From Streptomyces cellostaticus (lineage in GTDB: Bacteria; Actinomycetota; Actinomycetes; Streptomycetales; Streptomycetaceae): a stretch of DNA of 64,000 bases. Below are positions 39,720 through 47,969 of this stretch, one piece after another; the stretch's first letter is position 1; every line of letters starts with the position of its first letter. Under the pieces are notes generated by a model. That model ran no database searches, was not told the origin of the DNA, and was given only the letters and a program-made list of their open reading frames with translations. Location: NCBI RefSeq assembly GCF_001513965.1, contig NZ_KQ948015.1:763551-827550 (forward strand), read 5' to 3'. The position numbers and the translations under genes are program-made.

Positions 39720-39920
39720 ATGAACGACCTCAGGGAGCAGCGCCGGGACCGGGGCGAGGACGCCTCGCGGCGCTCGCGGCAGCGGGAGCGCCACGGCCGG
39801 CGTGAGACCGGGGAGCGGCGCGACGACCGGCGGCGTGACGAGGGACGCCGGGAGACGGAAGACGAGCGGCGGGAGCGTCTGGTGCGCTCCGCGTTCGTGG
39901 CCGAACGGCCCTTCGGATAG
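39720..39920 (+). CDS. Small highly charged protein (66 aa)
   Basis: 66 residues, almost entirely Arg, Glu and Asp (RRSRQRERHGRRETGERRDD), ending in VRSAFVAERPFG. A strong AAGGAGGAGG ribosome-binding site precedes the ATG, and the CTGAGA operator array lies 63 bp upstream. No hydrophobic segment, no signal peptide; probably disordered. Not recognised. The strong RBS and regulatory context support that it is a real gene and a likely target of the adjacent regulator. Confidence 0.62.
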   Translation: MNDLREQRRDRGEDASRRSRQRERHGRRETGERRDDRRRDEGRRETEDERRERLVRSAFVAERPFG

Positions 39921-39979
39921 GGGCTGCACTGGAGACAGCGGCGGCCCCGCACGGCTGACGGCACCGGTGGACGGTGCCG

Positions 39980-40615
39980 TCAGCCGTCGCGTACGGCGAT
40001 CGCCGCGGCTCGCGTCGGGTCGACGGTGACGTCGGTGATGGTCCAGCCCGCGGGCTGCGCGGCCGTGCCGGCGCCCGTGCCGACGTAGTCGGTGGACAGT
40101 CCCCGGGTCAGGCCGGTGCCGATCCCCTTGAGCCAGGCTTCCTTGCGCACCCAGGCCCGGGTGAAGGCCAGGGCCCGCTCGTGGCCGGGCAGGCGGTCGA
40201 GTTCGGACTGTTCCCGGGGGTGGAGGGTGGTGGTGAGAGAGGCTACGGCCTCCGGGGGCGGGACTCGTTCGAGGTCGACGCCGACGGGAGTTCGGGCGAG
40301 CGCGATCAGGCAGAGGTCCTGGCTGTAGGCGAGGGAGAAGTACGGGGGGCCGTCCGCGAGCGCGGGCGAGCCGTGCGGGCCGCCGCACACCGGGCACGGC
40401 TGCCGGATGAGGGCCACGTGCCGAGGGGCCACACCGGTTCCGGCGCAGAGCACCAGGCGGAGTGCGGTGTGCGCGGCGACGTACCGGAGGCGGTCCTGCG
40501 GCCGGTCGAAGGCGCGGGCACGTCGCCGCTCCGCGGCGTCCAGGAGCATCGGGTCGGGCTGCCAGGTGCCGGGTGCGGTGTGTACGAGCCACAGACGGAG
40601 GCCGGGGTCTGCCAT
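39980..40615 (-). CDS. 4'-phosphopantetheinyl transferase (Sfp type)
   Basis: 211 residues. It transfers phosphopantetheine from CoA to carrier-domain serines. Motifs: FSLAYSQDL, GVDLERV (the metal-binding GxDxE-like site) and FTRAWVRKEAWLKGIGTGL, the WxxKEAxxK signature. The ATG at 40615 is 4 bases upstream of the BPL-N gene stop side, so the genes form one operon with the NRPS. It is the obvious activator of the NRPS carrier domain. Confidence 0.93.
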   Translation of the reverse strand: MADPGLRLWLVHTAPGTWQPDPMLLDAAERRRARAFDRPQDRLRYVAAHTALRLVLCAGTGVAPRHVALIRQPCPVCGGPHGSPALADGPPYFSLAYSQDLCLIALARTPVGVDLERVPPPEAVASLTTTLHPREQSELDRLPGHERALAFTRAWVRKEAWLKGIGTGLTRGLSTDYVGTGAGTAAQPAGWTITDVTVDPTRAAAIAVRDG

Positions 40616-40619
40616 GGGC

Positions 40620-41297
40620 TCACTCCCGCCACGTCGATTCCACCAGGTCGCGGGCCAGGTCCAGGGTGTGGTGCACGGGCAGGCCGTGGTCGGTGTACCA
40701 GTCGTCCGTGGCCTCGGGGTGTGGCCCTGCGACGGCCACCCGGCCCGCACCGAAGCGGGCCACCACAGCGGCGGGCGCGCCGTTGTCGTAGCGGGCGAGG
40801 ATCCGCGCGCCGGCGTCCTCGTGGAGGACGAAGACGGGGCCGTCCTGGAAGTACACGCTGCGCGGGGACCCCCGCCAGGTCACACGTACCACGGTGGAGC
40901 CCTCGTCGTGGACCGTCGCCCCCGGCGTGGCGACGTACTGGTCGGTGTCGCCGGGCAGGAGGCCGAAGCCCGGTGTGGCTCCGGCGAGATAGCCGCCCAG
41001 GCAGAAGCCCAGGTAGTGCCCGCCGCCGTGGACGAAGTCCCGGACCGCCCGGCGCTGCGGCCGCAGGATGCGGTAGGCGGAGTCGAGTGTGCCGCCGCCG
41101 GGCTGGGCGTACAGCACGGCCGGGGACAGCGATGCGGCCGAGAGCGGGAGCGTCTCGTGTGGCCCGGTGTAGCGGACGTCCAGGTTCCACGGTCCAAAGG
41201 CCAGGAGGTCCGCGACCGCCTCCGGGCAGCCGGGCAGGGCGGCCGGCCCGCGGTAGACGAGGGCCAGCGGGCGGCGTGCCCCGGACGGATTCGTCAT
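40620..41297 (-). CDS. BPL-N / glutamine-amidotransferase-like protein
   Basis: 225 residues. The fold matches the N-terminal amidotransferase-like domain of eukaryotic biotin ligases: LALVYRGPAALPG, VLYAQPGGGTLDSAYRIL, and HYLGFCLGGYLAG with a Cys at the nucleophile-elbow position. No synthetase domain is present. It overlaps the NRPS stop by 4 bp and precedes the PPTase, so it likely works in the same pathway; reaction unknown. Confidence 0.8.
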   Translation of the reverse strand: MTNPSGARRPLALVYRGPAALPGCPEAVADLLAFGPWNLDVRYTGPHETLPLSAASLSPAVLYAQPGGGTLDSAYRILRPQRRAVRDFVHGGGHYLGFCLGGYLAGATPGFGLLPGDTDQYVATPGATVHDEGSTVVRVTWRGSPRSVYFQDGPVFVLHEDAGARILARYDNGAPAAVVARFGAGRVAVAGPHPEATDDWYTDHGLPVHHTLDLARDLVESTWRE

Positions 41298-44200
41298 GGC
41301 CGGTGCCTCCCGGCCGGTTCCCCCGCCGACGGCAGCGCCGGCCCGGTGCAGCCCTCGGCCGGCAGGCCCTGCCAGTTTGTGCCGTCGGGCAGGTGTTCCC
41401 CCTTCATGACCAGGGACAGTGCGCCGAGCCGGACCCGGGCGCCGACCACGGCGTCGTACAGCACCACCGTGCGCGGGCCGACGCTGGCACCGGGGCCCAC
41501 GCGCACGGTGGACATCTTCATCACCCGGTCCTCGAAGAGGTGCGTCTGCAGGGAGACGTGCATGCCGATCGCGGCATCGTCGCCCACGTCCACCAGGTCG
41601 AACTCGGTCAGGTACGTGGTGCCGATCCAGGTGCGCCGGCCGATGCGGGCGCCGAACAGGCGCAGTACGGGCGGCAGGAAGGGGGTTCCCACCAGGGCGC
41701 CGACGCCCGCGGGTACCGCGGCGGCCTCGAACAGGCCGGTGACGAACTCGGTCCGGCGGACGAACAGGCTCCACAGGGGTTCGACACACGGCCGGTACCG
41801 TCCGGCCACCGCCCACTTGGCCAGCGCGCAGCACCCGACGACGGCAGCCGTGGCACCCATGGCGAGCAGCGGGGACACCAGTAGCGTGGCCCCCGGCCCG
41901 GTGCGGCGGGCCAGGTGGGACAGCGCCAGCAGGTACCCGGAGCCGCCGGCGGCGAGCAGCGTGGCGGGCAGGGTGGCGCGGAAGAACTCGACGGCCAGGC
42001 GGCCGAGTACGGCCCCGCGGGTCGGCCGGAACGTCAGATGCTCCGGGTAGCGTCCGCTGTCCTGGCGCACCGGCAGCCGTAGCGCGGGCGAGCCCAGCCA
42101 GGTACTACCGGCCGGCACCCGGCCGGCGGGCGGCACGCTGCCGACACCGACCAGGCAGCCCGGGCCGAGCCTGGTACCTGCGGGCACGAGTGCCGCGTTC
42201 CCGACGAAGGCGCGCTCGCCCACCTCGGCGGGTGCGACGGCCATGCGGCCGCCGGCGAACGCGGCGACGCCGACACCGGCCATGTCCGCGACGAAACTGC
42301 CGTCGCGGAGGGTGAGCAGGTCCGGGTCGATGTGGGCCACGGTGGACACCTCGGCACCGCGACCGACCCGTGCCCCAAGGAGCCGCAGCCAGGGGGCGGT
42401 GTAGAGGGTGGCGTACAGCGAATTGGTCAGGGCCAGGCTCTCCTCCAGGAGCTTGTCCGCAATCCACTTGCGCACTCCGAGCCCCGACCGTACGCGGTGT
42501 ACACCCACCGGCGTCCTGCGCAGCACCGCCCGCCTGCCCAGGCCGACGATCAGGCACACCGTGGCCACGAAGACGGGCCCGAACAGCGCGGCCGCGGCGG
42601 GCTCACCGCGCCGCCACGCCCACCAGCACAGGGCGGCGCCCGGCGCCGCCGCGACCACGGGCACCGCTTCCAGCAGGACCAGGCCCAGCAGGGTGGCGGC
42701 CACGACCCCTGGCCGCCGGCGGTCCGCCGAACGCGGGGCGTTCAGCAGTGACTCGGCGAGCGGCGAGAGAGCCTCGACGGGCCGGGCGGGCGATCCGGCC
42801 CGTCGGTTTCCGGCGGGGATCGTCTCGCCCGGTCCCGCCAGGGACTGCTCGCCGAGCGCGGCGCCGGGGCCCAGCTCGGCACCCGGTGCGCAGACAGCGC
42901 CCGCGCCGACGTACGCCCGCGTCCCGACGGTGATCGGAGCGACCGTGACCCATCCGTCGGTGACCTGCCAGGGGCGAAGGACCGCTCCGTAGCCGATCGC
43001 CGCGTCACCGCCGATGTGCAACAGCGCCGGCAGGCCGATCACACTCGTGGCGATGGTGGTGCGCGGGCCGACCCGCGCCCCCAGCAGTCGCAAGTACGGG
43101 CCCATCAGCGCGGACCCGCTGAGCACCCGTAGCGGGCTCACACCGAGCAGCAGCACGTCGAGCGTCCACAGCCGCAGGTAGGTGGCCCCCCACAGCGGGT
43201 ACCGGCCGGGCCTGATCCCGGCTGCCAGTGGCCGGGCGAGCAGGACGGGGGCGAGCCAGCGTACGGCCGTGTAGCCGGCCAGTACGGCGAGCGCCGGTGT
43301 GGCCGCGCCCGAGGCCGACAGCCGACCGTGATGGCCCGCGTACGAGAGGACCAGCGGGGTGGTGAGCAGCAGCAGGAGGGAGTAGAGCGCCGCCGCCTGG
43401 GTCAGCCCCGCCCGTGCGATCCGCGCCCGGCCGTGCCTCAGCGGCGGCTCGTGACGGTGCTGTACCGCCTGGCCGTCGCGCCGCTGTGCGCACAGGTGGG
43501 CCGTGAAGGTCCGGACGGTGGGGTTCTCGTACAGGTCGCGCAGCGTCGGGCTGCTGCCGTGGCCCTCTTCCCGCAGCAGCGACACGGCGTGGGCCGCGAG
43601 CAGGGAATGCCCGCCGAGGTCGGTGAAGAAGTCGGCCTCGGCCGACACCTCCTCGGGAGATACACCGAGCGCGCGGGCCCAGGCGTCCCGCACTCGCGCC
43701 TCCCTCTCGTCGCGGACCGGAGCCACGCGGCCGGACGGCGCGAGGCGGCGTCCGGACGGCCGGGGCAGCCGCGACCGGGCGGTCTTGCCGCTCGGCGAGA
43801 GCGGCAGCCGGTCGAGGAAGTCCAGCGTCTCCGGGACCATGTAGGCGGGCAGCGCACGCCGCAGGTGTTCACGCAGCCGGACGGCCAGCGCCGCCTCGTC
43901 GGCTTTGCCGCCGTCGGCCCGCACGACGTACCCGGCCAGGGCCTGCTTCTCCCCGCCGTCGCGCGGGACGAGCGCCGCGGCCGCCTGCGCGACGTCCGGG
44001 TCCTCCATCAGAACGCTCTCGATCTCCTCCAGCGACACCCGGTAACCGCGGATCTTCACCTCCGCGTCGGCGCGGCCGAGATACTCGATCTCGCCCTGCG
44101 CGGTCATCCTGCCGAGATCCCCGGTGCGGTACAGGCGCCCGCCCCCGGGTGCGAGGGCGTGACGGATGAAGCGTTCGGCGGTCAGGTCCGGGCGGCCGAC

Positions 44201-45325
44201 GTAGCCCCGGGCGATCCCCGGCCCGCCCAGACAGATCTCCCCGACGGCCCCCCGCGGCACGGGCTCGCGCCGCTCGTCGAGGAGGACCACCGTGTACGTC
44301 GGCACGGGGCGGCCGATGGTCACCGGACGCTCCGGACGCAGCTCCTGCACGGTGGCGGTGACGGTCGTCTCGGTGGGCCCGTAGGTGTTGAGGATGCGCC
44401 GCCCCGGCCTGCTCCAGCGTTCGACCAGCGCGGCGGGGCATGCCTCGCCGCCGACGAAGATGCTGCGCAGACGTGGCAGGTCCCCCGGGATGGTCGCGAG
44501 CAGCGTGGGCACGCAGTACAGGGCGGTCACCCCGTGCCGGTCCAGGAAGTCGGCGAGTTCGGCGCCCAGCCGTGCGGGGCCCGACGGACCGGCGATCAGC
44601 GTGGCACCGGCTGCCCAGGTGGGCCAGATCTCCTCGATCGAGAAGTCGAAGGAGATGGCCATGCCCTGGTACACGCGGTCCGAGGGACGGATGCCGTACA
44701 CCGGGGAGACGACCCGCACGAAGTTGTCGATGCTCGACCGGGCGATCTCGACACCCTTCGGTCTGCCGCTGGACCCCGAGGTGTACATCACGTAGGCCAG
44801 CGGGTCCGCCCCGGTGTCCGCCTCACGCGGCGGGCGCGTGGTGGGCAGCACGGCCAGATCCCCGGCGCACGAGTCCACGTCGACGACCCCGCACGCCCCG
44901 CGCGGCATCGCGTGCCTGGCGTCGGCCGCACGGGCGGAGCCGGTCAGTACCGCCTCGACACCGGCGTCCCGGACCATGCGGGCCACCCGGTCGGCGGGCG
45001 CTTCCGGATCGACCGGCACGAACGCCGCACCCGCCTTGCACACGCCGAGCAGGCTCGCGTACATCTCCACGGACCTCGGCAGGAGCAGAGCCACGCGGCT
45101 GTCCGGGCCGACGCCGAGACGGCGCAGCAGGTGGGCGACCTGGTTGGCCAGGGCGTCCAGTTCGGCATAGGCCATACGCCGGGCGCCGCATTCGAGGGCC
45201 ACGGCGTCGGGATTTCGGGCACAGGCGTCCTCGAAGAACCGCTCCAGACCGGCGACGCCCTCACCGGCCGGTCCCCCGCGGGCCAGGGCCGAGGCGACCG
45301 AAGGAGCGGCGGTGTCGGAAGTCAT
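41294..45325 (-). CDS. Pls/PosA-type single-module NRPS with membrane-bound C-terminal domain
   Basis: 1343 residues. Adenylation domain about 30-520 (YTSGSSGRPKG at 181-191, SFDFSIEEIW at 225-234, ILNTYGPTE at 311-319, invariant Lys 514 in PSGKTA). Carrier domain about 540-610 with phosphopantetheine Ser 574 in GGHSLL. From about 640 come hydrophobic segments alternating with three left-handed hexapeptide-repeat blocks, the layout of epsilon-poly-lysine synthetase (Pls). No condensation or thioesterase domain. The family makes cationic homo-poly-amino acids; the monomer here is not determined. ATG at 45325; upstream frame is noise. Operon with BPL-N and PPTase genes. Confidence 0.9.
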   Translation of the reverse strand: MTSDTAAPSVASALARGGPAGEGVAGLERFFEDACARNPDAVALECGARRMAYAELDALANQVAHLLRRLGVGPDSRVALLLPRSVEMYASLLGVCKAGAAFVPVDPEAPADRVARMVRDAGVEAVLTGSARAADARHAMPRGACGVVDVDSCAGDLAVLPTTRPPREADTGADPLAYVMYTSGSSGRPKGVEIARSSIDNFVRVVSPVYGIRPSDRVYQGMAISFDFSIEEIWPTWAAGATLIAGPSGPARLGAELADFLDRHGVTALYCVPTLLATIPGDLPRLRSIFVGGEACPAALVERWSRPGRRILNTYGPTETTVTATVQELRPERPVTIGRPVPTYTVVLLDERREPVPRGAVGEICLGGPGIARGYVGRPDLTAERFIRHALAPGGGRLYRTGDLGRMTAQGEIEYLGRADAEVKIRGYRVSLEEIESVLMEDPDVAQAAAALVPRDGGEKQALAGYVVRADGGKADEAALAVRLREHLRRALPAYMVPETLDFLDRLPLSPSGKTARSRLPRPSGRRLAPSGRVAPVRDEREARVRDAWARALGVSPEEVSAEADFFTDLGGHSLLAAHAVSLLREEGHGSSPTLRDLYENPTVRTFTAHLCAQRRDGQAVQHRHEPPLRHGRARIARAGLTQAAALYSLLLLLTTPLVLSYAGHHGRLSASGAATPALAVLAGYTAVRWLAPVLLARPLAAGIRPGRYPLWGATYLRLWTLDVLLLGVSPLRVLSGSALMGPYLRLLGARVGPRTTIATSVIGLPALLHIGGDAAIGYGAVLRPWQVTDGWVTVAPITVGTRAYVGAGAVCAPGAELGPGAALGEQSLAGPGETIPAGNRRAGSPARPVEALSPLAESLLNAPRSADRRRPGVVAATLLGLVLLEAVPVVAAAPGAALCWWAWRRGEPAAAALFGPVFVATVCLIVGLGRRAVLRRTPVGVHRVRSGLGVRKWIADKLLEESLALTNSLYATLYTAPWLRLLGARVGRGAEVSTVAHIDPDLLTLRDGSFVADMAGVGVAAFAGGRMAVAPAEVGERAFVGNAALVPAGTRLGPGCLVGVGSVPPAGRVPAGSTWLGSPALRLPVRQDSGRYPEHLTFRPTRGAVLGRLAVEFFRATLPATLLAAGGSGYLLALSHLARRTGPGATLLVSPLLAMGATAAVVGCCALAKWAVAGRYRPCVEPLWSLFVRRTEFVTGLFEAAAVPAGVGALVGTPFLPPVLRLFGARIGRRTWIGTTYLTEFDLVDVGDDAAIGMHVSLQTHLFEDRVMKMSTVRVGPGASVGPRTVVLYDAVVGARVRLGALSLVMKGEHLPDGTNWQGLPAEGCTGPALPSAGEPAGRHRP

Positions 45326-45418
45326 GGCGTTTCCCCTGAAGCGCGGTCCGGGAGTGATGCGGTGGGGAGCCCGGGCGCGCACCTCTCCCAGGCACCTCTT
45401 CAGCCTGGAGGGCACACG

Positions 45419-45436
45419 CTGAGAGGACGCTGAGAG
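45419..45436. promoter_or_regulatory. 11-bp-spaced CTGAGAG direct repeat between NRPS and sensor kinase
   Basis: CTGAGAG at 45419 and again at 45430, 11 bp apart, between the divergent NRPS (start 45325) and sensor kinase (start 45514). Same word and spacing as at 39613 and 51841. A candidate OmpR-type operator for either or both genes. Confidence 0.62.
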
Positions 45437-45513
45437 GCGATCCCGGCGCCGCCGTCCGATGGCGGTGGGACGGACGCCGCTTCGCGAGCCAGGCGAGGGA
45501 GCATCATGAGGGC

Positions 45514-46818
45514 ATGAGACAGCGCGTGGTGCGAGTCGCCGTCGTCGCCGCCCTGGTCGCCGTCGTCCTCCTCGCCGTCCCCCTGGCCCTGGCCGTCCGC
45601 TCCGCCCTGTACGCCGGCCAGCGCGACAGCCTGGAACGAGCCGCCCTGGCCGCAGCCGTGCGGGTGAGTCCGGACTACGCAACCGGCGACCCAGTGGAGC
45701 TCTCCGCACCCCCGGCCGGCGGGCACCTCGGCCTGTACGACCCGCAGGCGCGGCTGCGGGCGGGTAACGGCCCCGCGACCGCCGACGCCCCCGTCCACCG
45801 GGCCCTCGGCGGACAGGCCGTCCGCGGCCAGGCGGCCGGTGACCTGGTCGCGGCCGTGCCCGTCTCGCACGCCGAGCACGTGATCGGAGTCGTACGGGCG
45901 TCCTCCCCTGCCGCTGCCGTACGGGACCGCGTCCTAGTGGTATGGGCGGCACTGCTGGGCGTGGCCGGGCTCGCGCTGACCGTCGCCGTCCTCGTCGCCC
46001 GCCGCCAGGCACGCGTACTGGCCGCCCCGCTGGAGGATCTCTCCCGTCACTGCCGCGCGGTCACCGAAGGCGACCTGAACGCCCGGGCGGCCCCCAGCAG
46101 CATCGCCGAGATCGACCAGGTCGCCCGCACCCACAACGAGATGCTGCACAGCCTGTCCGAACTCCTGCGCCGAGAACGCGACTTCACCGCCAACGCCTCC
46201 CACCAGCTGCGCACCCCCCTCACCGGCCTGCAACTGGCCCTGGAGGCCGGCATCGCCCAGGAGGACGACGCCCAGCTGAGACCCCTACTGGCCGAGGCGC
46301 TGGCCGCCACCCACCGTCTTCACCACACGGTGGAGGAAGTACTGCGCCTGTCCCGCCCCTCGGACCGGCCCCGCCGCCACGCTGCCGGAGACACCACGGT
46401 GGCACAGCTTCTGCGAGAGACGCAGGAGCGCTGGCACGGCCTGTTCGCCGACGACGGCAGACGCCTGGAGTGCGGCACCCGTGACGCACCCACAGATGTC
46501 CGGGTCCTCGGCGGTCCGGTGTCAGAGGTGCTCGGCATCCTGCTGGACAACGCGCGCGTGCACGGGCACGGAACCGTGCGGGTCATCGTGCGGGACCTCG
46601 ACGACGCCCTCGCCTTCGACGTGAGCGACGAAGGAACCGTCGAGGGCGAGCAGGCCCGGCTGTTCGAACGCGGCCACACCGGCGGCCGGCAGGGCACGGG
46701 CATCGGCCTCGCCCTCGCCCGCGACCTGGCCGACTCCCTCGGCGGCCGGCTCTCCCTGACCAGCACTGCCCCGGCCACCTTCACCCTGCTCGTCCCGACC
46801 CCCGCGGGACGGTCGTGA
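45514..46818 (+). CDS. Sensor histidine kinase without adjacent regulator
   Basis: 434 residues. Membrane segments near 8-28 and 140-165 flank an extracytoplasmic domain of about 110 residues. HAMP APLEDLSRHCRAVTEGDLNARA; H-box ASHQLRTPLTGLQLALEAG; the ATP-binding half is compact (LLDNARVHGHGTV, then GTGIGLALARDLADSLGG). No response regulator accompanies it, although a regulator stub lies at 47691. The CTGAGAG repeat upstream suggests control by, or partnership with, a regulator elsewhere in the window. Confidence 0.9.
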   Translation: MRQRVVRVAVVAALVAVVLLAVPLALAVRSALYAGQRDSLERAALAAAVRVSPDYATGDPVELSAPPAGGHLGLYDPQARLRAGNGPATADAPVHRALGGQAVRGQAAGDLVAAVPVSHAEHVIGVVRASSPAAAVRDRVLVVWAALLGVAGLALTVAVLVARRQARVLAAPLEDLSRHCRAVTEGDLNARAAPSSIAEIDQVARTHNEMLHSLSELLRRERDFTANASHQLRTPLTGLQLALEAGIAQEDDAQLRPLLAEALAATHRLHHTVEEVLRLSRPSDRPRRHAAGDTTVAQLLRETQERWHGLFADDGRRLECGTRDAPTDVRVLGGPVSEVLGILLDNARVHGHGTVRVIVRDLDDALAFDVSDEGTVEGEQARLFERGHTGGRQGTGIGLALARDLADSLGGRLSLTSTAPATFTLLVPTPAGRS

Positions 46819-46878
46819 GCACATCTGAAAGTCCTCATTCACCCGGGCCGAGGGGGGAACTGTCTTCGTCTGCCGATC

Positions 46879-46915
46879 GTCTACAGTTCCGTAGACCGTC
46901 TACATTTCTGTAGTC
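46879..46915. promoter_or_regulatory. Tandem BlaI/MecI-like operators upstream of PAP2 phosphatase
   Basis: Two near-perfect palindromes, GTCTAC-AGTTCC-GTAGAC (46879-46896) and GTCTACA-TTTC-TGTAGTC (46898-46915), 19 bp apart. The CTACA/TGTAG arms are the type recognised by BlaI/MecI-family repressors. They lie 41 bp upstream of the PAP2 GTG. No BlaI or BlaR gene is in the window. Confidence 0.6.
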
Positions 46916-46955
46916 GGTCGTTGCTGTCTGTTCACCTACGCAGGGATGGGGACAA

Positions 46956-47588
46956 GTGATCCTGGCCTTGGACGGGTCGTCCGTCGACGGCTCCGCCTAC
47001 ATGGACGTGGTGCGGCTGGCACAGCACGCGCCCGGCTGGCTGGACGACACGGTGTCGGCCTGGTCGACATACGGGCTCGCGGTGTTCGCCGTCCTGGCAG
47101 CCTTCGGCTGGTGGCGAGCCAGACGCGCGGGGGCCGCCGCCGCGGTGACGGCGCTGGCCGTGCCTCTGGCCGTGGTCCTGGCGTACGGTGTGGACGCGGT
47201 CCTGAAGCTGGCGGTGCGCGAGGACCGGCCGTGTCAGAGCCTGCGGGTGAAGACACTGGAGGCGTGTCCGGCGCCCGGAGACTGGTCCTTCCCCAGCAAC
47301 CACGCGGCCATAGCGGCCGCGGCCGCTATGGCGCTGGTGTTCGTCTCGCGCCGTCTCGGGGCGGTGGCGGTCGTGGCGGCGCTGGCGATGGCCGGGTCCC
47401 GCGTATGGGTGGGCGCGCACTATCCGCACGATGTCCTGGCGGGTGTGGCCGTCGGCGCCCTGGTGGGACTGATGTCGATGCTCGCGATGCGGCGGTGGTC
47501 GCAAGCCCTGGCGCGGCGGCTCACCGCCAGGCGTCTGGGTGTTCTGCTGCTGACCTCACGAACGGTCGTGACGCCGGTCGGCGGTTGA
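46956..47588 (+). CDS. PAP2-family membrane phosphatase (undecaprenyl-diphosphatase-like)
   Basis: 210 residues, about five hydrophobic segments. The three lipid-phosphatase motifs are intact: KLAVREDRP, PSNH, and SRVWVGAHYPHDVLAG. It is likely to act on the outer side of the membrane on undecaprenyl diphosphate or another lipid phosphate, as BcrC does. GTG start behind GGGGA. The BlaI-like double operator upstream suggests induction by cell-wall stress (inference). Confidence 0.9.
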   Translation: MILALDGSSVDGSAYMDVVRLAQHAPGWLDDTVSAWSTYGLAVFAVLAAFGWWRARRAGAAAAVTALAVPLAVVLAYGVDAVLKLAVREDRPCQSLRVKTLEACPAPGDWSFPSNHAAIAAAAAMALVFVSRRLGAVAVVAALAMAGSRVWVGAHYPHDVLAGVAVGALVGLMSMLAMRRWSQALARRLTARRLGVLLLTSRTVVTPVGG

Positions 47589-47690
47589 TCGTTCGCCGTG
47601 GGCCGGCCAGGAGGTCCCCGTGGACGATGACCCCAGGGGCTGCCCGAACGATTCGCACGTACGACCACGGCCTGGGGCCGGCGGAGGAAC

Positions 47691-47819
47691 GTGCGTCCCA
47701 AGATCCTGGTTGTCGAGGACGATGACGTGCTGCGGGACGTGCTGCGCCGCGGACCGCACGACGAGGACTTCGGCCTCGTCCTCGCAGGCCGACACGCGCC
47801 GCCGCTCTGCGTGGCGTAG
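47691..47819 (+). pseudogene. Response regulator, N-terminal receiver stub
   Basis: GTG at 47691 directly behind GGAGG: RPKILVVEDDDVLRDVLRR then 20 unrelated residues and a TAG. This is the first strand and helix of a receiver domain; phospho-Asp, Lys and any output domain are gone. A deletion remnant with an intact translation start. Confidence 0.7.
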
Positions 47820-47844
47820 GCATCCTCCTATCCGGTCGGAACGA

Positions 47845-47881
47845 CAGGGCGCTCGCCCCAGGAACCGGGACGAGCGCCCTG
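47845..47881. terminator. Strong hairpin
   Basis: Perfect 11-bp arms CAGGGCGCTCG and CGAGCGCCCTG around a 15-base loop, between the receiver stub and the convergent DUF347 gene. Probably a terminator for one or both. Confidence 0.65.
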
Positions 47882-47969
47882 TGAGATGAGCCGGCCGCCG
47901 ATGGCTGCCCAGATTCCCGGCCATTGCAGCCAACCGTGAATGCATCCTGAACGCGGGCCGAGTGGCAGG

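Noticed and set aside
45326..46012. In-frame upstream extension of the NRPS
   Set aside because: Crosses the CTGAGAG operator and runs antisense to the sensor kinase; sequence is low-complexity Arg/Gly.
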